Shown here in pieces: positions 34,939-41,112 of a DNA stretch of 41,112 bases. Each line of letters opens with the position of its first letter. Position 1 is the first letter of the stretch. Below the pieces are notes generated by a model. The model saw only the letters and a list, made by a program, of their open reading frames with translations. It did no database searches and had not been told where the DNA came from. The position numbers and the translations under genes are program-made. Source of the stretch: CBFIDE01 sp965661265 (GTDB lineage Bacteria; Bacteroidota; Bacteroidia; Flavobacteriales; Schleiferiaceae); assembly GCA_965661265.1 (NCBI GenBank), contig CBFIDE010000016.1, forward strand, positions 1-41,112. Direction: 5' to 3'.

Positions 34939-36547
34939 AATAAATAGCTAGCTTCTGGGCTTGAACTTTTTCATCCTTTATATAATCATCATAAGGCATG
35001 AGCTTATCCAATTGACCTTTAGGCCCGATCTCAATGACTCTGTTAGCTACTGTTTGAGTAAACTCGTGGTCATGTGAGCTAAAGAATACGGTCCCTTTAA
35101 AGTCCATAAGTCCATTGTTAAAGGCTGTAATAGATTCTAGGTCTAAGTGATTGGTTGGTTCATCTAGCACTAAAAGGTTGGCACCTGATAGCATTAGTTT
35201 TGATACCATACACCTTACTTTTTCTCCTCCAGATAGAACTCTTGCAGATTTCATAGACTCCTCACCGGTAAACAGCATTTTACCTAAGAACCCTCTGACA
35301 AACACTTCATCCTTGTTTTCAGAATAGTTCCTTAACCAGTCAATCAAACTTTCATCAGTATCAAAGTACTCCTGGTTCTCATTTGGTAAATAGGAATGAG
35401 TAATAGTTTGTCCAAATTCAAAGCTTCCAGAATCGGCTTTAGCCTCTCCCATAATAATCTTATAAAAGTAGGTTAGGGCAAGGTGGTTCTCACTAAGAAA
35501 AGTGATTTTGTCTCCCTTATTTACTTTAAAACTTAAATTCTTGAATAGTACTTCACCATCATGTGTATAGCTTAAGTTTTCTACATCTAATACCTGATCT
35601 CCTTCCGGACGCTGCGGCTGAAATATAATAGCAGGATATCTACGGCTTGATGCCTGAATCTCATCAATATTAATTTTCTCAAGTAACTTCTTTCTACTAG
35701 TGGCTTGCTTAGACTTAGAAGCATTGGCACTAAATCTAGAGATAAATTCTTGCAGTTCTTTTCTCTTCTCGTCTGCCTTTTTATTTGAAGAAGCCCTTTG
35801 TCTTAAGGCTAATTGGCTAGAGTGGTACCAGAAACTATAGTTTCCTGTGAATACTTTAATTTTCCCGAAATCAATATCCGCTATATGCGTACAAACTGTA
35901 TCTAGAAAGTGTCTGTCGTGACTCACCACAATAACAGTATTCTTGAAATTTAACAGAAAATCTTCTAACCAACTTACAGTATTAATGTCAAGATCATTGG
36001 TAGGCTCATCTAATACTAAAATATCTGGGTTACCAAAAAGAGCTTGAGCCAAAAGAACTCTTACTTTTTGATTGTTCTCTAAATCACTCAGCTTTTTATA
36101 GTGGTCCGTTTCTTTGATCCCTAAACCACTTAAAAGGCTTGCAGCATCCGATTCCGCATTCCAACCATCCATTTCGGCAAACTCATTCTCTAACTCAGAT
36201 GCCTTTATTCCATCTTGCTCAGAGAAATCCTCCTTCATATAAAGGGCATCCTTTTCTTTCATGATATCCCACAAGTTTTTATGACCCATTATAACGGTAT
36301 CTAAAACTTGACAATCATCAAAAGCAAAGTGATTTTGACTAAGAACAGCCATTCTTTTTCCAGGTTCAATACTTACATGACCAGAATTAGAGGCTTGTTC
36401 TCCAGATAACATTTTCAAAAATGTAGACTTACCAGCACCATTAGCTCCTATAAGACCATAGCAATTGTCGCCATGGAACTTAAGATTAACATCGTCAAAC
36501 AGAATACGTTTGCCAAATTGAAGGGATAAATTGCTTACTTGAATCAT
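34937..36547 (-). CDS. ABC-F family ATPase (YbiT-like)
   Basis: A soluble tandem-ATPase protein of the ABC-F group, which acts on ribosomes; 536 residues. NBD1 has Walker A GANGAGKS (34-41) and Walker B ILVLDEPTNDLD; NBD2 has the signature LSGGEK (438-443) and Walker B LLVLDEPTNHLD. NBD1 lacks a proper signature (LSDLENNQK, about 153-161) and NBD2 lacks a proper Walker A (SENHLALT, 352-359). In the folded dimer these defects fall in the same composite site, leaving one complete ATP site. The overall pattern is closest to YbiT. The ATG at 36547 is used rather than a frame extension to 36568, which would run into the TACTTTTG promoter box at 36566-36573. Confidence 0.92.
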   Translation of the reverse strand: MIQVSNLSLQFGKRILFDDVNLKFHGDNCYGLIGANGAGKSTFLKMLSGEQASNSGHVSIEPGKRMAVLSQNHFAFDDCQVLDTVIMGHKNLWDIMKEKDALYMKEDFSEQDGIKASELENEFAEMDGWNAESDAASLLSGLGIKETDHYKKLSDLENNQKVRVLLAQALFGNPDILVLDEPTNDLDINTVSWLEDFLLNFKNTVIVVSHDRHFLDTVCTHIADIDFGKIKVFTGNYSFWYHSSQLALRQRASSNKKADEKRKELQEFISRFSANASKSKQATSRKKLLEKINIDEIQASSRRYPAIIFQPQRPEGDQVLDVENLSYTHDGEVLFKNLSFKVNKGDKITFLSENHLALTYFYKIIMGEAKADSGSFEFGQTITHSYLPNENQEYFDTDESLIDWLRNYSENKDEVFVRGFLGKMLFTGEESMKSARVLSGGEKVRCMVSKLMLSGANLLVLDEPTNHLDLESITAFNNGLMDFKGTVFFSSHDHEFTQTVANRVIEIGPKGQLDKLMPYDDYIKDEKVQAQKLAIY

Positions 36548-36565
36548 AATATTGCTTTGGGGGCG

Positions 36566-36573
36566 CAAAAGTA
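36566..36573 (-). promoter_or_regulatory. Promoter -7 box of the ABC-F gene
   Basis: The minus strand reads TACTTTTG, an exact TAnnTTTG match, ending 18 bases before the ATG at 36547. It decides the start codon against the longer frame. No clear -33 TTG was found. Confidence 0.5.
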
Positions 36574-36894
36574 CAATTAGTAAGTGAATATTTAGGTAAA
36601 GATTAAATTCTAAAAGTCTTTTGGCAAATGGGAGTATAGAATGATGAATATTAGGTCATTAGATTTTAAACTCTTTAAATGATTTCGAAAGAAACCCTTA
36701 GAGTTTTAGATTCCAAGAAATAAAGAATTGTTGACCTAATGTAATGTTGGCTATATCAATTTATAAAAGCCTTACAGAAGCATTCAACTTCTTGTATGAA
36801 CTTACTTTTCAAATTACAATGATGCTAGATTTAAAAAAACAAATAGAATTTTAACTGTTTACTCATTAGCCTATGAAATAAAATCATTGTGCCG
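36574..36894. other. Intergenic region between ABC-F gene and copper operon
   Basis: About 320 AT-rich bases without a gene between two divergent transcripts. The only structure I see is a separated inverted repeat, ATTAGGTCA at 36650-36658 and TGACCTAAT at 36732-36740, about 73 bases apart. If the copper operon is metal-regulated, its operator should lie here or at 36840-36894. Confidence 0.5.
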
Positions 36895-36902
36895 TATCTT
36901 TG
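36895..36902 (+). promoter_or_regulatory. Promoter -7 box of the MbnP/MbnH operon
   Basis: TATCTTTG is an exact TAnnTTTG match and ends six bases before the ATG at 36909, implying an extremely short leader. A good -33 TTG is missing at the expected distance, which is compatible with activator dependence. Confidence 0.55.
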
Positions 36903-36908
36903 ATATGT

Positions 36909-37292
36909 ATGAAAAGAGCTGCCGGCATAATCTTTCTAATTGCTATCATTCTTCCACTTAGTGTGAAAGTTATGATTGTAGGAGACTTTGTGCTCAATCA
37001 AGCTCAAATTACAGAGGAACTTTGTGTTAATAAAGACAAGCCAAGCTTGGAGTGTAACGGTAAATGTGCCTTGATGCAACAACTTATGGCAGATGAACCA
37101 AAGGAGCAAAATAATTCAGCTCCCATTCCTTTAGAAGTATTGAAATTAAAGCTTTCTGAGTTTGTGAAGAACCACTGTCAATTAGATCTAAGCAAATTAT
37201 CAAGTCAGTACTCTTCACCATTAGTATTGAGAAAACAAATTCGCAATTCCAATGAAGCGATACTAGATATTTTCAGACCTCCAAGATTTTAA
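36909..37292 (+). CDS. Small membrane-anchored protein with Cys-x9-Cys-x3-Cys motif, copper operon
   Basis: 127 residues. The N-terminal hydrophobic stretch (about 5-27) is an uncleaved anchor or signal. It is followed by ELCVNKDKPSLECNGKCALM, in which three cysteines are spaced C-x9-C-x3-C, and later by a fourth in KNHCQLDL. The C-terminal half is polar. Proteins with this KPxLxCNGKC motif are familiar to me from Bacteroidota metal-related operons but have no assigned function. Its place as first gene before mbnP and mbnH suggests periplasmic copper or heme handling; this is inference. The ATG at 36909 follows the promoter box directly; a TTG at 36900 lies inside the box and is rejected. Confidence 0.82.
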   Translation: MKRAAGIIFLIAIILPLSVKVMIVGDFVLNQAQITEELCVNKDKPSLECNGKCALMQQLMADEPKEQNNSAPIPLEVLKLKLSEFVKNHCQLDLSKLSSQYSSPLVLRKQIRNSNEAILDIFRPPRF

Positions 37293-37349
37293 TAAGATGA
37301 TCCCAACTTATTATTAGTCAAACGAGTTATCTTATTAAATTACAATACA

Positions 37350-38135
37350 ATGAAAATATTAAAATGGAGTGCTTATGCACTTTTAGGTCTTAGTCTAATG
37401 GTTTCAGTAACTTCTTGTAAAGAAGATGAGCCAGGTACTACACCGCCTCCAGCAGTTGAAACAAAAGGGGATTTTACAATTAAACTTGAGCATAGATTCA
37501 ATGCAACTCCTTTTGCCTTAGGTACAGAATATACAACAGCAAGTTCAGAGAAATTAACATTCTCTACTCTTAAATATTATATTTCTAATGTGACCCTAAA
37601 AACTGCCGATGGAGTAGAATGGAAGCAAGAAGAAAGTTATTACCTAGTGGATATAGAAAATGCTGTAAATAGCATTGTTTACTTAAACATCCCTGATGTA
37701 CCAACTGCTGAGTATGTAAGTATGTCTTATATGATTGGAGTTGACAGTCTTAGGAATGTGAGCGGAGCTCAAAGTGGTGCTTTAGATCCTGTGAACGATA
37801 TGTTCTGGTCTTGGAATAGTGGATATATCTTCTCTAAGTTTGAAGGTACTTCTCCAGAGTCTTCAGATGGAACATTTACGTATCACGTAGGTGGGTTTAA
37901 ATCACCAAATGCAGCAAATGTTGTGAATATGCAACTAACAACTCCAGAAATGATTAAAATTAATCCTGATGCAACTCCAGAAGTTCATTTTATGATGAAC
38001 TTAAACGCTGCCTTTGATGGAACTCCGGCTCTTAAAGTAGCGGAAATGAATAGAGTGACTATGCCAGGAATGATGGCTAAAGAAATTGCTATGAACTTCC
38101 AAGATGCATTCATGTTACACCACATACATAACTAG
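37350..38135 (+). CDS. mbnP: MbnP family copper-binding lipoprotein
   Basis: 261 residues with a lipoprotein signal (lipobox VTSC, C23) and a Pro/Thr linker, then the MbnP beta-sandwich domain. Hallmarks are the KLEHRFNATPFAL strand with H48, TFSTLKYYISNV, the MFWSWNSGYIFSKFEG motif with W153 and W155, TYHVGGF with H179, and the C-terminal MLHHIHN. In studied members of this family (MbnP, and the related CorA/MopE) copper is bound at a site that includes a tryptophan oxidised to kynurenine; which Trp here is equivalent I cannot tell. The end of the gene overlaps the mbnH start by 32 bases. Confidence 0.9.
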   Translation: MKILKWSAYALLGLSLMVSVTSCKEDEPGTTPPPAVETKGDFTIKLEHRFNATPFALGTEYTTASSEKLTFSTLKYYISNVTLKTADGVEWKQEESYYLVDIENAVNSIVYLNIPDVPTAEYVSMSYMIGVDSLRNVSGAQSGALDPVNDMFWSWNSGYIFSKFEGTSPESSDGTFTYHVGGFKSPNAANVVNMQLTTPEMIKINPDATPEVHFMMNLNAAFDGTPALKVAEMNRVTMPGMMAKEIAMNFQDAFMLHHIHN

Positions 38136-39168
38136 GATTATCCTTAGCTTATCGCGATATTTTATAGCCATTGCCTCCATACTATTGGTGGTGATTACGC
38201 TAAAATCCTGTGGCTCAAATAAAGAAGCTGAAGAATTAGAAATTGAAAGTATAGAACTACCTCAGGGATTTCCTGAGGTAGTCTATTCTAATCCCAATAA
38301 TCAATATTCAAAAGCAAGATTTGAGCTTGGCCGGAAGCTGTTCTATGAACCATTATTATCATCAGACGGCTCTATAAGTTGTGGCAGTTGTCACCTACAA
38401 GAGTCTGCCTTCTCTGATAGAGGAATGGCTTTGAGTAAAGGAGTTCAAGGAAGAATTGGAAGGAGGAATTCACCATCGCTTGTTAATTTGATTTGGCAAA
38501 AAGAATTTATGTGGGATGGAGGAGTAAATCATTTAGAAGTTTTTCCAATTGCACCAATTACGGATACCTTGGAAATGAACCGGAGGCTTAAAGACCTTTT
38601 GGTTGATCTGAACGAGCATTCTCTTTATCCAAAACTCTTTGAAAGTGCTTATGCTGACGACAGCATAACAACCAAATTACTATTCTATGCACTTGCGCAA
38701 TTTACCGGTGGACTTATTTCGGATGATAGTAAATATGATCAATTCCGGAGAGGAGAAATCGAGCTAGAGCCAAAGGCCTTAGCTGGCTATGAAATATTTG
38801 TTGACCATTGTAGCTCTTGTCATAAGGAGCCTTTATTAACAGATTTTAGTTATAGAAATAATGGCTTATCCCAATCCCAAGATCTTGGAAGAGGCCTTAT
38901 TAATGGCATTCCTGAAGATAACTTCAAATTTAAAGTGCCAAGCTTGCGCAATGTGGCTCTGACCGATCCCTATATGCATGATGGCTCAATGAGCAGTTTA
39001 GAAGAAGTAATAGATCATTATATAGGATTGAATAAGCAAGTAGGATTAGATACGGCGCTAAGTGGTGGAATCGCGCTAAGCGAAAAACAAAAAACAGAAT
39101 TATTAAGCTTTTTGAATACACTAACAGATAGTGTATTTATTAATAATCAAAAATATAGTGAATTCTAA
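38104..39168 (+). CDS. mbnH: MbnH-like di-heme enzyme (cytochrome c peroxidase/MauG family)
   Basis: 354 residues of the bacterial di-heme peroxidase/MauG superfamily. Two c-type heme motifs are present: CGSCH at 93-97 and CSSCH at 236-240. Between them lie SPSLVNLIWQKEFMWDGG and a PIAPITDTLEM segment; the YMHDGSMSSLEEVIDHY motif near the end is typical of the family. Being next to mbnP marks it as the MbnH type, which oxidises tryptophan in MbnP, rather than a general H2O2-detoxifying peroxidase. The N-terminus has a hydrophobic stretch ending in LKSC (C36), a poor lipobox with Lys at -2. ATG 38104 is the only ATG ahead of that stretch and lies inside mbnP. Confidence 0.92.
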   Translation: MHSCYTTYITRIILSLSRYFIAIASILLVVITLKSCGSNKEAEELEIESIELPQGFPEVVYSNPNNQYSKARFELGRKLFYEPLLSSDGSISCGSCHLQESAFSDRGMALSKGVQGRIGRRNSPSLVNLIWQKEFMWDGGVNHLEVFPIAPITDTLEMNRRLKDLLVDLNEHSLYPKLFESAYADDSITTKLLFYALAQFTGGLISDDSKYDQFRRGEIELEPKALAGYEIFVDHCSSCHKEPLLTDFSYRNNGLSQSQDLGRGLINGIPEDNFKFKVPSLRNVALTDPYMHDGSMSSLEEVIDHYIGLNKQVGLDTALSGGIALSEKQKTELLSFLNTLTDSVFINNQKYSEF

Positions 39169-40093
39169 ATTTAAAACCATTGCTATTCTAGCGATGCTCT
39201 TTTTTTATCAAGGGTCTATTGCTTGCGATATCTGTGGTTGTGGCGGGGGCTCTAATTATTTAGGAGTTTTGCCGCAATACGATATAAATCTAATCGGTGT
39301 GCGAATGGATTATCAATCCTTTAATCATCCAAATACAAGCTTAAACTATAATGGAAAAAGTAGAGTTTTGAAAGATTCCTATTATACGAGCTCTATCTGG
39401 TTTAGATATTACCCAACTAAAAGAATGCAGTTCTTTGGTCAAATTCCATACGGAACCAGAGTGAGGGAAGAAACTGGACAAACCAGCACTATTCAAGGGC
39501 TAGGTGATATTCAACTTGATTTGAACTATAATTTGCTTGATTATAGTGATAGTATAAGTAAGAAATACAAGCATTTACTAATGTTAGGAGGTGGTCTTGG
39601 GCTTCCAACCGGAATGTCTCAACAAAGAGATGAAACTGGACTTATCCTTCCTGCAAATTTTCAATTGGGTGTAGGAGCATTTACTTATAGGCTTAACCTT
39701 ATGTATACCTTGAGATATAAGAAATGGGGGCTGAACGTAATGGGGCAAAATAATTGGTTTCAAGAGAATGAACTTTCCTATCAATTTGGAAACCTTTTCA
39801 ATTCTCAATTTCAAATCTTTTATTGGATAGAAACAGAGAAATTGAAGATTATTCCTAGCTTAGGATTAAGTTATGAGAGAAGTGAATTGGATAGAGAGTA
39901 TGATATTGTGGACCCTTTTACAAGTTCAGAAGCTCTGTTTACTAATGTATCTATTGACATTTATTGGGAAGATTTTTTTCTAAGAACCTATACTCAGATT
40001 CCTTTAAGTCAAGTGGTAACCTATGCTCAACCAGAATCCAGTGTGAGATTGGGGATGAGTCTAAATTATTTCTTCGAAAAAAACAGGGAATAA
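39158..40093 (+). CDS. Outer-membrane beta-barrel-like protein with CDICGCGGG N-terminus, copper operon
   Basis: 311 residues from the GTG at 39158, which gives a clean signal peptide (NSKFK, then a hydrophobic core, ending GSIA). The mature chain begins CDICGCGGGSNYLGVLPQY, a cysteine-rich tag that could hold a metal. The rest is built of amphipathic strands with aromatic ends and short turns (SIWFRYYPTKRMQFFGQIPYG, FFLRTYTQIPLSQVVTYA), as in an outer-membrane beta barrel of about 12 strands. Similar proteins are often labelled transporter. The position after mbnP and mbnH suggests copper passage or sensing at the outer membrane; unproven. A GTG at 39131 is an alternative start. A terminator follows. 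Confidence 0.85.
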   Translation: MNSKFKTIAILAMLFFYQGSIACDICGCGGGSNYLGVLPQYDINLIGVRMDYQSFNHPNTSLNYNGKSRVLKDSYYTSSIWFRYYPTKRMQFFGQIPYGTRVREETGQTSTIQGLGDIQLDLNYNLLDYSDSISKKYKHLLMLGGGLGLPTGMSQQRDETGLILPANFQLGVGAFTYRLNLMYTLRYKKWGLNVMGQNNWFQENELSYQFGNLFNSQFQIFYWIETEKLKIIPSLGLSYERSELDREYDIVDPFTSSEALFTNVSIDIYWEDFFLRTYTQIPLSQVVTYAQPESSVRLGMSLNYFFEKNRE

Positions 40094-40100
40094 AATTCTG

Positions 40101-40130
40101 AACAAGATGCTCAAGGAGCGTCTTGTTTTT
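40101..40130 (+). terminator. Terminator of the MbnP/MbnH operon
   Basis: An 11-12 bp stem (ACAAGATGCTC with GAGCGTCTTGT, one G-U pair) with a three-base loop precedes a short T run. It lies eight bases after the stop of the barrel gene. Confidence 0.75.
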
Positions 40131-40190
40131 CTGAAACCTTTGATTCATTAAATTTTTTACCTAAACTTCAAGATCATTTAAGGAATGGGC

Positions 40191-40757
40191 ATGGAGTATT
40201 TTGAGGAGCAAATATTTAAGAATAAAGATTTTACCAAAATTGAATTGGTCAAGGGTGAGTATGAGCTTTGCACCTTTATTGATTGTAACTTTTCTAACTT
40301 AAAACTATCTGATTATAAGTTTATTGAATGTGAGTTTATTCAGTCTAACCTAAGCAATGCTGATGTCAACAAAACAAGCCTTCAAGATGTACATTTTAAA
40401 TCTTGTAAAATGATGGGGCTATTTTTTGAAAGGCTCAATCCATTTGCGCTCAGCTTAGGTTTTGATGATTGTAATCTTAGCCATGCTTCTTTTTATAAAC
40501 TGAAGCTCAAAAACACGGTCTTTAGAGATTGTTTGCTAGAAGATGTTGATTTTATTGAGGCTGACCTGAGTTCTGTATTATTTGATCGCTGTGATTTTAG
40601 AAGGGCTACCTTTGGATACACAAATTTGGACTCCACTGATTTTAGTACTTCTCAAAACTATTCTTTAGATCCAGAGAAGTGCACCATAAAGAAAACAAAA
40701 TTCTCAAAAGATGGTCTGTCAGGTCTTTTACATAAGTATGATATTATAGTAAATTAA
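40191..40757 (+). CDS. Pentapeptide repeat protein (Qnr/McbG-like architecture)
   Basis: 188 residues that are mostly pentapeptide repeats A(D/N)LxX with Phe or Leu at the centre (CTFIDCNFSNLKLSDYKF, FRDCLLEDVDFIEADLSSV, FDRCDFRRATFGYTNLDS), predicting a right-handed quadrilateral beta helix. An interruption around residues 70-85 (KSCKMMGLFFERLNPFA) and a C-terminal helix ending in YDIIVN resemble the layout of Qnr and McbG gyrase-protecting proteins. Function is not proven by fold. AAGGA at 40180-40184 has proper spacing to ATG 40191 but none to ATG 40185, so 40191 is preferred. Confidence 0.87.
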   Translation: MEYFEEQIFKNKDFTKIELVKGEYELCTFIDCNFSNLKLSDYKFIECEFIQSNLSNADVNKTSLQDVHFKSCKMMGLFFERLNPFALSLGFDDCNLSHASFYKLKLKNTVFRDCLLEDVDFIEADLSSVLFDRCDFRRATFGYTNLDSTDFSTSQNYSLDPEKCTIKKTKFSKDGLSGLLHKYDIIVN

Positions 40758-40795
40758 GACTTCTAGCCTTTGCATCTTTTGTTTGGCTTATTAGG

Positions 40796-40803
40796 TACAT
40801 TTG
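40796..40803 (+). promoter_or_regulatory. Promoter -7 box of the DEAD-box helicase gene
   Basis: TACATTTG matches TAnnTTTG exactly and ends four bases before the ATG at 40808. A TTTG at 40769-40772 is a possible -33 box with a 23-base spacer. Confidence 0.5.
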
Positions 40804-40807
40804 CCAA

Positions 40808-41112
40808 ATGCAAGAAGAAAGAAAGATTCAACAAGATATTTTAAGCAAGTTCGGTATTACTGAGTTAAACTCTATGCAGAACTTGGCAATCAAAGCCATA
40901 GATGAGAATCCTAATGTTGTGCTTTTGTCTCCTACAGGTACAGGAAAAACATTAGCTTTTCTTTTGCCGCTTCTAACCCGATTAGATTATCAATTAAAAC
41001 AAGTTCAGGCCTTAATTATAGTACCCTCCAGAGAATTGGCAATTCAGATTGAGAATGTTGCCCGTGATATGGGAAGTGGTTTTAAGATTAATTCTGTTTA
41101 TGGAGGAAGACC
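40808..41112 (+). CDS. DEAD/DEAH-box RNA helicase, N-terminal part
   Basis: The gene runs off the right edge after 101 codons. The visible part covers the start of RecA domain 1: the Q-motif region (KFGITELNSMQNLAIKAI), Walker A SPTGTGKT, the helix LAFLLPLLTRL and motif Ia (VPSRELAIQIE), ending in VYGGR. This is enough for a DEAD-box type RNA helicase; the subfamily cannot be told. The ATG at 40808 lies directly behind a promoter box, so the transcript may be nearly leaderless. Confidence 0.92.
   Translation, partial: MQEERKIQQDILSKFGITELNSMQNLAIKAIDENPNVVLLSPTGTGKTLAFLLPLLTRLDYQLKQVQALIIVPSRELAIQIENVARDMGSGFKINSVYGGR

Noticed and set aside
36548..36568. Extension of the ABC-F gene to a start at 36568
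   Set aside because: The longer start falls inside the TACTTTTG promoter box; the ATG at 36547 gives the normal N-terminus.
40191..40757. Calling the pentapeptide protein a quinolone-resistance determinant
   Set aside because: Only the fold and general layout resemble Qnr; pentapeptide proteins have many or unknown roles.
1..41112. CRISPR arrays, tRNA or rRNA genes, transposons, prophage
   Set aside because: I saw no regularly spaced repeats, cloverleaf-like genes, transposase or integrase motifs on either strand.

Overview
The window looks like a chromosomal segment of a low-GC member of the Bacteroidota, probably a marine-type Cytophagales. The signs are a type IX secretion (T9SS) C-terminal sorting domain, OmpA/TPR/PD40 and AsmA-like envelope proteins, a Bacteroidota-type MbnP/MbnH operon, weak or absent Shine-Dalgarno sequences and several TAnnTTTG promoter -7 boxes. 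I see no tRNA, rRNA, CRISPR array, integrase or insertion sequence. Genus-level placement is inference only.

Layout. 0-1.7 kb: C-terminal tail of an upstream gene, terminator, sucD (TCA cycle) and a conserved small protein. 1.8-8.2 kb: three overlapping genes for a tricorn-like S41 protease, a TIM-barrel-like lipoprotein and a large secreted protein of unknown function. 8.2-11.4 kb (minus): hutI-hutG-ftcD, the late steps of histidine degradation, with both the hydrolytic and the folate-dependent route. 11.5-18.8 kb: aroC, a dicarboxylate/glutamate symporter, an AsmA-like protein with an unusual 11-residue-repeat tail, and an OmpA/TPR/PD40 protein. 18.8-20.0 kb (minus): trmD-rplS, with a possible L19 leader.

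20.0-24.3 kb is a looser, partly decayed stretch. It holds a relic that looks like the first 50 codons of a secreted sulfatase, a T9SS-exported LamG/Ig-like protein, a cold-shock protein, two small membrane proteins and a 5'-truncated C-terminal piece of a DUF3857-type protein. 24.3-32.8 kb: htpG (possible sigma-54-like promoter), a phosphohexomutase, an ArnT/PMT-type glycosyltransferase, a TlpA-like lipoprotein, 3-hydroxybutyryl-CoA dehydrogenase and a thioredoxin-like protein.

33-40.1 kb is rich in metal and redox genes: an exported dienelactone hydrolase-like protein, Dps, a small heavy-metal-associated (HMA) protein, an ABC-F ATPase on the other strand, and then the most interesting block. 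That block is a four-gene operon of a small Cys-motif membrane protein, an MbnP-family copper protein, an MbnH/MauG-type di-heme enzyme and a Cys-tagged outer-membrane beta-barrel-like protein. No methanobactin peptide is visible. In the studied MbnP/MbnH pair the di-heme enzyme converts a tryptophan of MbnP into kynurenine to build a copper site; here the two flanking proteins are the undescribed part. The window ends with a pentapeptide-repeat protein and the start of a DEAD-box helicase.
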